Positions 55,783 through 63,533 of a stretch of DNA of 64,000 nucleotides are shown here, piece after piece; the first letter of the stretch is position 1; the number at the start of each line of letters is the position of its first letter. The DNA lies in NCBI GenBank assembly GCA_007115705.1, contig QXEO01000341.1, positions 1,178,001-1,242,000 on the forward strand. The letters run 5' to 3'. Under the pieces are notes generated by a model. The model saw only the letters and a list, made by a program, of their open reading frames with translations, was not told the DNA's origin and ran no database searches. The DNA is from Dactylis glomerata. Its lineage: Eukaryota; Streptophyta; Magnoliopsida; Poales; Poaceae. The position numbers and the translations under genes are program-made.

Positions 55783-56922
55783 GTTCCTCACGAGGAGATA
55801 AAGACCGTTGTCACGGCACTTGTATCAGCTCAAAATGCTCTTCAGCACTGATATAAAGTTATTGCGCAATATAGCACCTCCGGTTCGGCATGATATTAAA
55901 ATGGCATGAAGTCCATTTATTTTCTGTTGTACTCCACGCGGAAGGGGGCTAGGCACGGTGTCTATGCTGGGGCCTTCACCCGGAAAACAGCAAGCCCGAA
56001 AAACCTGAAGGGCATAAGCTCTGATCGAGGGCGACGGCCTGTTATCGATCACCTCCACGTACTAGTGGTGCTTAGTTCCTCGCGAAGTACACCGGGAAAT
56101 AAAAAATCTTCGAGAAAAGTCCGAGGTGTGCCCAAGGCACCCGCTAAGGACCAGCGCCTCGTGAGCAACCCTCACGAGGGAGCAAGGAGGCGTCGATGCA
56201 CAAAGCATCCGCAGGAGGATTCCCTCTATCGAGGAAGGCCAACCGTGGCAGGATTATTGAAGACCAAGGCCGCTCTGATCATCTTGCGAAGGAGACGCAG
56301 ATCCAGAGGTCCGTGCCAGGCCCTTCACCTCGTGAGCAACCCTCAACGAGGTGTCGACGGTCTCTGGGCTCTCTTAAGCGTCGACGTTTTCACATCCGTG
56401 AGGGTCCAGCTTCCCTCAACAACGAGGAAGGACCCGTGAATCACCACACACGGCAATTTGCTCTTAGCTGCTGGCACAGATAGTGCCGCGCTCCTCCACG
56501 ACGGAGAAGGTCCCTGTGCCGGTCACACGGGCATCTTATTCGCCTTCTTTTTTTGTTTGTTTTACCGATTTGTTTTTCGTTTTCGGGGATTTGGGGTTTT
56601 TTGTTTTTCAACTCTTTCTTCAATTACTTGTCTCAGGAATTGCCAGACGTCGTCGCCGGTGCCGACCCTGACATGAGCTCTGAGGCGCAGGGAGGCCTCC
56701 CGTTGGCGTTAACAACTCGCTAGGGCTCTCGAGCGCACGGATGACCAGGACGAATGGCGAGCGACAAAGATTGGAAAAGCGAAGGAAACTTCATTAACAA
56801 ACCCCAGGAGGGGAGGAAACGGAGGCACAGCGGGGCATAGCCCACCGGCGGAAACTACATAACAAAAGAGGGGAGGAGACTAGCTCCCCTCCCCAGAAGT
56901 CTACCGCGGTGAGGCCGCCCCT
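55783..56922 (+). other. C2 spacer between pol and antisense gene
   Basis: No credible ORF. It holds repeated palindromic CTC(A/G)(C/T)GAG motifs (for example 55787, 56156-56182 and 56328-56355) and a T-rich segment (56540-56640). From about 56575 on it is homologous, inverted, to the end of C3 (to 60128). It would be the shared 3' UTR of the convergent pol and antisense transcripts. Confidence 0.6.
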
Positions 56923-57702
56923 TTATGCCGCCGCGGGCTGGAGGTAGGTGCGGCGGACGCCGGCAGCGGCGAAGATCCGCACCAAAGCCTCCAGCGTCCC
57001 TAGCTTGAAGCGGAAGACGAGGTGGTCGCCGACGTGGAGGCGGTGGCCGAGCGCGAAGGCCCTCCAGCGCCCGGAGAGAACGGCATTGCCGTCCGCTCCA
57101 AGGAGGATTTCCACAGGCCAGAGGAGATCTGGCCTGCTCTGCTCCACCAGCGCGACCTCTCCAGAGGAAGCTCCGGGGGCGTAGATCACCCTTCGGACTG
57201 TGTTGGGCAGGCGAAGGGAGTCGAAGCTCAAGACGTCGAAGACGACGAGGAGCTCCAAGAAATGGAACCCCGGGGCAATTAGGGGACCCAGCAGCTCCGC
57301 CGCCCAGCGGCGAGGAGTGGCGACCATCCTGTTCGCCGGTGGGGCCACCTCCTGTGGCCCCGGTGCATCCGCAAGTGGGGGGAGGGGGCCGAGGGCAGCC
57401 TCCACCTCTTTGAGCACTCGATCGATGCTCCCCGAGGTGCGGGGAGCCGGCACCGCCGCCAAGGGTGACGGCGCGTTCAGAGCGCCCCCAGGCGCTAGAC
57501 CCCGAAGGGTCAGGGCGCTGGAGGTCCCCGGCGTGGCGCGATTCGCCGTGCCCCACATCGACGCCCCAAGGCGCAAGGGACCGCCGGCGCCGGGCGCCCA
57601 CCGGGGGGGAACCTTTTCCTTGTTCTTGCTACCCGGGGGGCGCCCGTGGCGCTTCACCCCCGAACTTGTTCCGGCGGCGGCGGAGGAAGCGGAAGGATCC
57701 AT
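56923..57702 (-). CDS. Antisense AT-hook/B3 DNA-binding protein of C2 (259 aa, intact)
   Basis: The start is an ATG at 57702 (MDPSASSAAAG), chosen because the same start follows a TATA box in C3 and because the open frame further upstream is LTR-C3 sequence. Residues 18-30 are an AT-hook (RHGRPPGSKNKEK). A Pro/Ala/Gly-rich linker and a helical segment (SIDRVLKEVEAALG, 92-105) follow. Residues about 147-244 are a B3 domain: FDSLRLPNTVRRVIY, WPVEILLG, VLSGRWRAFALGHRLHVGDHLVFRF (G-x-W-x-x-F, L-x-x-G-D), ALVRIF. B3 folds bind the DNA major groove in plant transcription factors, so nuclear DNA binding is expected. It runs opposite to pol, 1.14 kb beyond the pol stop. The promoter is displaced by C3. 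The native target is unknown. Confidence 0.72.
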   Translation of the reverse strand: MDPSASSAAAGTSSGVKRHGRPPGSKNKEKVPPRWAPGAGGPLRLGASMWGTANRATPGTSSALTLRGLAPGGALNAPSPLAAVPAPRTSGSIDRVLKEVEAALGPLPPLADAPGPQEVAPPANRMVATPRRWAAELLGPLIAPGFHFLELLVVFDVLSFDSLRLPNTVRRVIYAPGASSGEVALVEQSRPDLLWPVEILLGADGNAVLSGRWRAFALGHRLHVGDHLVFRFKLGTLEALVRIFAAAGVRRTYLQPAAA

Positions 57703-57744
57703 CGGCTTGGGGGTCGTCGAGGAAGAAGTGACACTGGAAGAAGA

Positions 57745-58639
57745 TGTCGATGGATTTCGTGTCGCAAGAACACGGGGTACCACGCGACGGACCCAAAGAT
57801 TCGAACGCAGGGGGCTGAACATGTGAGATCTAGGATCGCAGCGAAGCACGGTGACGGAAGCCTCGAGTCGTCGAATGCACAACGCACTGCAGAGAGAGAC
57901 ACCGAGCCTTACCCAGGTTCAGGGCCCTCGTGGTGAGGTAAAACCCCTACTTCCTGCCTTCTTGTATTGCAACGCGACACCTCGCGAGGAGTACAAGGCC
58001 TTGGTTACAAAGCTCTATCTGGCCAGAGGTTGAAGAACCTGCGTGCCCAGCTAGCAGCCTCCAGAAGATCAGATCCCATCTAAGGGGTGGCCTCCCCTCC
58101 TTTTATAGCGCCAAGGTGCTCCTTGCCCTTATCTTCTTGGGGAAGGGGTTGCCACACATACGGCCAAGGAGGGTGGACAGCTGTATACTACACTCTTCTG
58201 TAGACATGGTCTTTGTAGAGTAGTGGCGCCGGTCCACAGGAGTGGGTGGAGGAAGCTGACGTCCTCCTCTGGCGCCCTGCACCGTCCACGCTATTTTTAG
58301 GGGGGTGGCCAACAACCACTATGCCGCTTTGGGCAGGCACAGCGAAAGTTGGTCTCCTCCCTGTCGGGGGTAGCGTGGGCGGTACGCGGTCTTCTGCCCG
58401 TTATCTTCTTGCTCTGCACGCAAACGTGCTGAGCTGACGTGGGCGTGCGTCCTCTCCTCACCAGCAGGGGCTCGTGAGGAGGTCTTCTGCTCCTTAGCAG
58501 TTTTGGTCGTCGTTCTCCTCACGAGGCGCCTCCTCGTGAGGGTCTTCTCCGCAGCTTGGGTCGCTGATTCTGAAGATGGGCCGATGACATGGCCCAGGAG
58601 CAGGTGGACCGGGATACCCCGGTATCCAGAACACCGACA
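57745..58639 (-). repeat. 3' LTR of C3 (895 bp)
   Basis: The plus strand reads TGTCGATGG ... CCGACA. The palindrome is at 58612-58627 (GGATACC-CC-GGTATCC). The adjacent PPT on the minus strand reads GGCTCCCAGGGGCTAC. Confidence 0.88.
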
Positions 58640-58937
58640 GTAGCCCCTGGGAGCCCGGCCCGCGAACGCGCCCTCTTGAGGGAGCGAAGGGCCGGGGGCC
58701 CCAGAAGCTGCTGGGCCCTCCAACGACACGCGTCAACCGTGCGGTCAGAGGACCATGTGAAGAAGCGGAGGATGCAGACGTGTGGCGCGGCCGCAGCTGG
58801 AGAGGCGAAACGGCGGGCGACGCTGCAGTCTCCGAGGCGTCAAACCGCCATGATGGCGCGTCGCTTCACTGCGGAGCGCAGCGTCGACGCTTCGATTCCC
58901 GCGCTGAGATTTGACGCATAGACGCCGGACACCCTCC

Positions 58938-58945
58938 TTAAATAG
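58938..58945 (+). promoter_or_regulatory. TATA-like element of the C3 antisense gene
   Basis: TTAAATAG, 72 nt upstream of the ATG at 59017 and about 300 bp from the 3' LTR. The corresponding A2 element is TTTAAATA, 79 nt upstream of its ATG. Confidence 0.5.
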
Positions 58946-59016
58946 ATCCTCCTCGAGACCTCCGGCACTTCACCTCCTTCCTCCAGTGCCACTTCTTCCT
59001 CCGCGCCCAGAAGCTG

Positions 59017-59780
59017 ATGGATCCCTCCAACTCCTCCGCCGCCGCCGGACCTAGCTCTGGAGCGGTGCGCCGCGGGCGTCCGCCGGGCAGCGGGATCAAG
59101 GTGAAGATCTCGGCCTGATGGACGCCCGGCGCCGGCGGCCCCCTTCGCATCGGCGCGCCGCGGCAAGATGAGGCGAGCCACGCCACCTTGGGGACCTCCA
59201 GCGCCATGACCCTTCGGGGTTCCGTGCGCGGAGGCGCTCTGAACTCGCCATCGCCGCTGGCGGTGGCGCCTGCTCCCCGCGCCTCGGGGAGCATCGACCG
59301 GGTCCTCCGGGAGGTGGAGGCCGCCCTGGGCCCCCCTCCCCATGCTGCAGATCCTCCAGCCCCGCCGGCGAACGGAGTGGTTGCCACTCCGCGCCACCTG
59401 GCGGCGGCGATGTTGGGACCCCCTACCGGCCCGGGGTCCCGCTTCTTGGAGCTCCTCGTCGTCGTTGACGCCCCGGGCTTCAACTCCCTTCGGCTGCCCG
59501 ACGCCGTTCGGAGGGTGATTTACGCCCCCGGCGCGGCCGCCGGGGAGATCGCCCTGGGGAGCAGAGCAGGCCAAATCTCCTCTGGCCTGTGGACATCCTT
59601 CTCGGGGTGGGCGGCAACGCCATCCTCTCCGGCCGCTGGAGGGCCTTCGCCCTCGGCCATCGCCTCCGCGTCGGCGACCACCTCGTCTTCCGCTTCAAGC
59701 TGGGGACACTGGAGGCCTCAGTGCGGATCTTCACCGCCAGTGGCGTCCGCCGCACCTACCCCCAGCCCGCGGCGCAGTGA
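59017..59780 (+). pseudogene. Antisense AT-hook/B3 gene of C3 (one stop, one frameshift)
   Basis: The start is an ATG at 59017 (MDPSNSSAAAG). The AT-hook RRGRPPGSG is followed by an in-frame TGA at about 59116, where C2 has an Arg codon, so CGA to TGA is likely. The frame then continues with SGSIDRVLREVEAALG and FNSLRLPDAVRRVIYAPG into the B3 domain. Near 59560 a one-base change shifts the frame, and the rest of the B3 domain (VLSGRWRAFALG equivalent, RLRVGDHLVFRFKLG) is read in another frame to TGA 59778-59780. Same length and order as the intact C2 gene. It sits on the strand opposite to its own element. As it stands it cannot give a full protein. Confidence 0.72.
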
Positions 59781-60128
59781 AGAGGAGGCCCTGACGCTGT
59801 AGTCCTCTGGGGAGGGGAGCTAGTCTCCTCCCCACTTTTGCCATGTAGCCCTCGCCGGCGGGGTATGCCCCGCCGTGCTTCTTCTCCTCCCCATGATGGG
59901 ATTACTTCAGTGAAGTCTGCTTTTTAGCTGTCCTGCATTTCGCTTCTTATTGCTCTCCATAGTCCCGGTCATCCGCACGCTCGAGAGCCCTGATGAGCTG
60001 TTGGCGTCGATGGGAGGCCTCCCTTCGCCTCAGAGCTCGAGATGGGGTCGGCGCCAACGACACATTGGACGATTCCTGAGACAAGAAGTTGAAGAAAGAG
60101 TTGGAAAAGAAAAAACCCCAAATCCCCG
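59781..60128 (-). other. C3 internal tail, 3' UTR side of the antisense gene
   Basis: No gene. Homologous to the inverted segment 56575-56920 of C2. It breaks at a run CCCCGAAAAAG where a plus-strand LTR-C fragment begins. Confidence 0.65.
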
Positions 60129-60270
60129 AAAAAGAATAAAGTCTACAGCTGTCCTCCCTACTTGGCCATGTGTGGCAACCCCTTCCCCAAGAAGATAAGG
60201 GGAAGGAGGACCTTGGCGCTATAAAAGGAGGGGAGGCCACCCCTTAGAGGGGGGAATCTTCATCTCTGGG
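60129..60270 (+). repeat. Internal fragment of LTR-C, plus orientation (142 bp)
   Basis: Matches 49573-49715 of LTR-C2, from GAATAAAGTCTACAGC to the bases after the TATA box (TATAAAA, about 60221-60227). Neither LTR end is present. It lies between two minus-strand pieces. C4's LTR may have inserted into it; the left junction is a break. Confidence 0.8.
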
Positions 60271-61365
60271 TGTCGATGGATTTCATGTCGCAAGAACACG
60301 GGGTACCACGCGACGGACCCAAAGATTCGAACGCAGGGGGCTGAACGTGTGAGATCTAGGATCGCAACGAAGCACGGTGACGGAAGCCTCGAGCTGTCGA
60401 ACGCACTACGCACTGCAGAGAGAGACGCCGAGCTTTACCCAGGTTCAGGGCCCTCGTGGTGAGGTAACACCCCTACTTCCTGCCTTCTTGTATTGCGACG
60501 CGACACCTCGCGAGGAGTACAAGGTCTTGGTTACAAAGTTCTAGCTGGCCAGAGGTTGAAGAACCTGCGTGCCTAGCTAGCAACTTGGAGAAGATCCGAT
60601 CCCCTCTAAGGGGTGGCCTTCCCTCCTTTTATAGCGCCAAGGTCCTCCTTCCCCTTATCTTCTTGGGGAAGGGGTTGCCACACACACGGCCAAGGAGGGT
60701 GGACAGCTGTAGACTACACTCTTCTGTAGACGTGGTCTTCGTAGGGTAGTGGCGCCGGTCCACAGGAGTGGGTGGAGGAAGCTGACGTCTTCCTCTGGCG
60801 CCCTGCACCATCCACGCTATTTTTAGGGGGGTGGCCAACAACCACTGTGCCGCTTTGGGCAGGCACAGCAAAAGTTGGTCTCCTCCCTGTCGGGGGTAGC
60901 GTGGGCGGTACGCGGTCTTCTGTCCTTCATCTTCTTGCTCCGCACGCCAACGTGCTGAGCTGGCGTGGACTTGGTCCCTCTCCTCACCAGCGGGGGCTCG
61001 TGAGGAGGTCTTCTGGTCCTTAGCGTTTTTCACCGTCGTTCTCCTCACGAGGCGCCTCCTCGTGAGGGTCTTCTTCATAGCTTGGGTCATTGGTTCTACC
61101 CTGGGCTGAAGATGGGCCGATGACGGGGCCCAGGAGCAGGTGGACCGGGATACCCTGGTATCCAGAACATCGACAGTAGCCCCCGGGAGCCCGGCCCGCG
61201 AACGCGCCCTCTTGAGGGAGCGACGGGTCGGGGGCCCCAGAAGCTGCTGGGCCCTCCGATGGCACGCGTCAACTGCACGGTCAGAGGACCATGTGAAGAA
61301 GCAGAGCCTCCTGACACATGGTGCGGCCGCAGCTGGTGAGATGAAACGGCGGGCGGCCGCAGCTA
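60271..61365 (-). mobile_element. C4: minus-strand LTR-C with PPT side (3' end of another C element)
   Basis: LTR 60271-61175 (905 bp) reads TGTCGATGG ... TCGACA on the plus strand, palindrome 61148-61163 (GGATACC-CT-GGTATCC). On its right are PPT (minus CCCGGGGGCTAC) and about 190 bp homologous to 58640-58835 of C3. It stops at 61365 against family A sequence. No PBS is on its left, so it is a 3' LTR. Confidence 0.8.
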
Positions 61366-61392
61366 CTTGACTCCGCTCGCCACCGCGCTTTG

Positions 61393-61409
61393 CCCCACGG
61401 TGGGCGCCA
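61393..61409 (-). promoter_or_regulatory. Primer-binding site beside LTR-A2
   Basis: The minus strand reads TGGCGCCCACCGTGGGG, two bases from the LTR, identical in sequence and spacing to the A1 site (7194-7211). Confidence 0.82.
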
Positions 61410-61411
61410 AC

Positions 61412-62152
61412 TGTCATGGGAATTTAGAGACAGTAGCCATGGGGAGGCTTATCGGAGGGGCTCGACGTTGGTGACGATGGGTCCGGCTCGGGATTGTGCC
61501 AACAGAGACACCTCGGTTTACCCAGGTTCAGGGCCCTCCCGGTTGGAGGTAAACCCCTACTTCCTGCCTGCTTCGTATTGATTAGGCAGTCACGATTACA
61601 GTGCTCCTCGAGCTGTTCGGCTAGAGGAGGAAGAAGAAGATCGGATCTCCCTACGCTAAGGGTACATGCCCCCTTATATAGACGGGGGCCTGGTTACAGG
61701 TTGTGGTAGCGATTCGGCCGGCTGCCGGCTCCTCGGCGGCGGCGTCCTTGGCGTGATCCTCTGACCCTGCTCTGGCACAGACACTTTATAAAGTGTCTTT
61801 TCCCTGGACCGGCATCTGGAGGGCATATCCCCTCTCCTATGCCTCGGATCCCGTCGTGGGGAAGGGTCTTCGATCTCTCATTGGTTGGACGTGGTCGTGG
61901 CGCTCGTCACTCCTATCTTGCGCCCCTGCCGATCTTGTCGGGGCCGTTCCGCTTTTGGCTAGACAACCGTTGAGAGGCCTTGTCTTCATCGCCCGGCTCC
62001 AGTTCTCCTCGGTGGAGTCGCCAGCCGGTTGCTGGCGCAGCCGGCCCTTCAGTGGGAGCCAGTCTTCTCGTGCTGAAGCCGTGGGGACTCCTGGGATGCC
62101 AGCCGGCATATTGCCCGGCCCGTGGCGCGCCCCATAAGTCATCCCAACGACA
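61412..62152 (-). repeat. LTR of A2 (741 bp)
   Basis: The plus strand runs TGTCATGGG ... AACGACA, so both termini are canonical on the minus strand (TGTCGTTGGG ... CATGACA). It matches LTR-A1 along its length. Minus-strand TATA (TATATAAGGGG) lies near 61670-61680. Confidence 0.85.
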
Positions 62153-62169
62153 CTAGCCCCCGAAACTGG
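62153..62169 (-). promoter_or_regulatory. Polypurine tract beside LTR-A2
   Basis: The minus strand reads CCAGTTTCGGGGGCTAG directly before the LTR's TG. The GGGGGCTA(G/C) form recurs in the PPTs of families B and C here. Confidence 0.7.
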
Positions 62170-62729
62170 CGAAGTCTCATGGGCTAGCATGGGGCTTTGG
62201 CGGGTTCTTCTTCTCGTCGAAGTCTTGCTCGCTTTCGTCGAAGTCCCAGGATTTCTGGTCCGGCTTGGTCGCTCTAGTCCTTGTGGACAAGTCTCGCGGA
62301 GTTTCTCCGGCCGTCTCGGGACGAACCGGCTCCGGTGGTGGCCCGGCTGGCGACCGCGAGCCGGGGAGCCGCGGGCCGGCGTGCTGCCTCCTGGGAACTT
62401 GCGCCGCTTTGGGTCTTGATCCCACGCGGCGGCCGGTGCAGCGCGCCAGTGGCCAGTCTTCTCATATTGACTTCGGAATCCCCTCCGTCATAACTTCTCG
62501 AGTCGTCATGCGAGGTAGGCCGGCATACGTCAGCGACGCGTCCCATCAACCCCTCCCACGATCCGCTGCGGCCACTGCCGCGGTGGCGCACGATGTGGAA
62601 GTTGGTTACTAAAACGTCGGGGGTTACCCTTCCACCGCTCTCCTTTAAATACCGAGCGTGCTCGTTGCCCAGGGCGTCTCCCACTTCTCCTTCGCGCTCG
62701 AGCCCTCTCTTCTTGAACTCGGCCCGACC
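62170..62729 (+). promoter_or_regulatory. Promoter and leader of the A2 antisense gene
   Basis: 560 bp without a gene between the PPT and the ORF. A TATA-like TTTAAATA is at 62644-62651, 79 nt upstream of the ATG at 62730. The upstream part is GC-rich. Confidence 0.5.
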
Positions 62730-63533
62730 ATGTCGTCCCCTAGCCGCTCCTCTGCCGACGGCGACAAGGTCCCGGAAGGGGACAGGGAGGAGGTTGAGGT
62801 GCCGGAGATGGTGCCCTCCGCACCCCGAGGACGCGGTCGCCCAAAAGGAAGCCGCAACAAGCGCACCTTAGAGGCCCTCGCGGCGACAGCCGCCGCTGCC
62901 GCCTCCTCCTCCGTCGCGCCCCAGGCGACCGGAGCTCCCAGCGATGCGGGCATCCTGGAGAAGCGGGGGCCCGGCCACCCGAAGGGGAGCGGGAAGAAGA
63001 CTGCCCCCGCGGCGGTCGCCGCTGCTTCTTCATCTCGCCGCCGCGGGCGGCTGCCGGGCAGCAAAAACAAGAAGGCCCCCGCCGTTTTCAGGGTCGACGC
63101 CACTCCCGTGGGGCCCCGCGCGACGGCTCCTCCTCCGCTAGGCCCCTCGCAGCCCTGGCTGGAGAAGCCGGCGCTCCAGCCGCCGGAGTACATCTCGGCG
63201 CAGGGATGGTCCACCTGCATCATCCCTGTGCTCGCCTGTGCCCGGGATCGTCTCCGCCTCCCGACCCAGTTCACCAGCTCGATGGAGGACCAAGAGATGG
63301 CTTACACCAAGCTGCGGGAATGCAGCGGCGGCCAGCCCACGTACCGCGTCGAGGTCTATTACGATGGCCAAGGGGTGTGCTACTTCCGCGACGGGTGGTC
63401 GAAGTTCTTCATCGACTATGGCGTGCACGAGGGCTGGTTCATCCTTCTCACCCGCCAAGATGAGAAGAATGACTTCACCATCTGCCTCTTCGACGGTACC
63501 CGCTCCGCTCGCGCCTTCGCCACCCAGCCGTGA
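62730..63533 (+). CDS. Antisense AT-hook/B3 DNA-binding protein of A2 (267 aa, intact)
   Basis: The start is an ATG at 62730 (MSSPSRSSADGDK), the first ATG after the TATA-like element; the open frame begins earlier, at 62658, without an ATG. Three AT-hook motifs: RGRPKGSRNK (35-44), KRGPGHPKGSGKK (78-90) and RRGRLPGSKNKK (104-115), separated by Ala/Ser-rich linkers. Residues about 150-262 form a B3-type domain: DRLRLPTQFTSSM, YRVEVYYDGQGVCYFRDGWSKFFIDY (G-W-x-x-F), EGWFILLTRQD, FTICLFDG. The C-terminus is short. This combination predicts a nuclear DNA-binding protein. It lies on the strand opposite to its element, between the position of pol and the 3' LTR. No stop or frameshift was seen. It could be domesticated host-gene sequence captured by the element; the target is unknown. 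Confidence 0.72.
   Translation: MSSPSRSSADGDKVPEGDREEVEVPEMVPSAPRGRGRPKGSRNKRTLEALAATAAAAASSSVAPQATGAPSDAGILEKRGPGHPKGSGKKTAPAAVAAASSSRRRGRLPGSKNKKAPAVFRVDATPVGPRATAPPPLGPSQPWLEKPALQPPEYISAQGWSTCIIPVLACARDRLRLPTQFTSSMEDQEMAYTKLRECSGGQPTYRVEVYYDGQGVCYFRDGWSKFFIDYGVHEGWFILLTRQDEKNDFTICLFDGTRSARAFATQP

Larger units (their letters stand above)
49120..57744 (+). mobile_element. C2: Tat-lineage Gypsy element with gag-pol and antisense B3 gene, 3' end missing
   Basis: Order: 5' LTR, PBS, gag, protease, RT, RNase H, extra RNase H, integrase, 1.1 kb spacer, antisense AT-hook/B3 gene. At 57744, 42 bp upstream of the antisense ATG, it is cut by the LTR of C3, so the antisense promoter, PPT and 3' LTR are displaced or lost. 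Pol has a few frameshifts and stops but all domains are present. It lies inside A1's antisense gene. Confidence 0.88.
57745..60128 (-). mobile_element. C3: minus-strand Tat element fragment (3' LTR and 3' internal region)
   Basis: 3' LTR 57745-58639, PPT on its right (58640-58655), antisense AT-hook/B3 pseudogene on the plus strand (59017-59780) and its 3' UTR, broken off at 60128. It entered C2 just upstream of the antisense ATG; left flank GAAGA. Its 5' part, pol and 5' LTR are absent. Confidence 0.8.

Noticed and set aside
56855..57601. Minus-strand open frame overlapping the C2 antisense gene in another phase
   Set aside because: Arg/Pro-rich shadow of the B3 gene caused by high GC; no motif of its own.
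57703..57882. N-terminal extension of the C2 antisense ORF upstream of the ATG at 57702
   Set aside because: Most of it translates LTR-C3; C3's own gene starts at the equivalent ATG after a TATA-like element.
60629..61417. Long minus-strand open frame across LTR-C4 and its flank (similar ones in LTR-C3)
   Set aside because: GC-rich LTR sequence has few stops by chance; the frame crosses LTR/internal boundaries and shows no domain.
62645..63274. Minus-strand open frame opposite the A2 antisense gene
   Set aside because: Low-complexity shadow frame. The plus-strand frame carries the AT-hook and B3 motifs.
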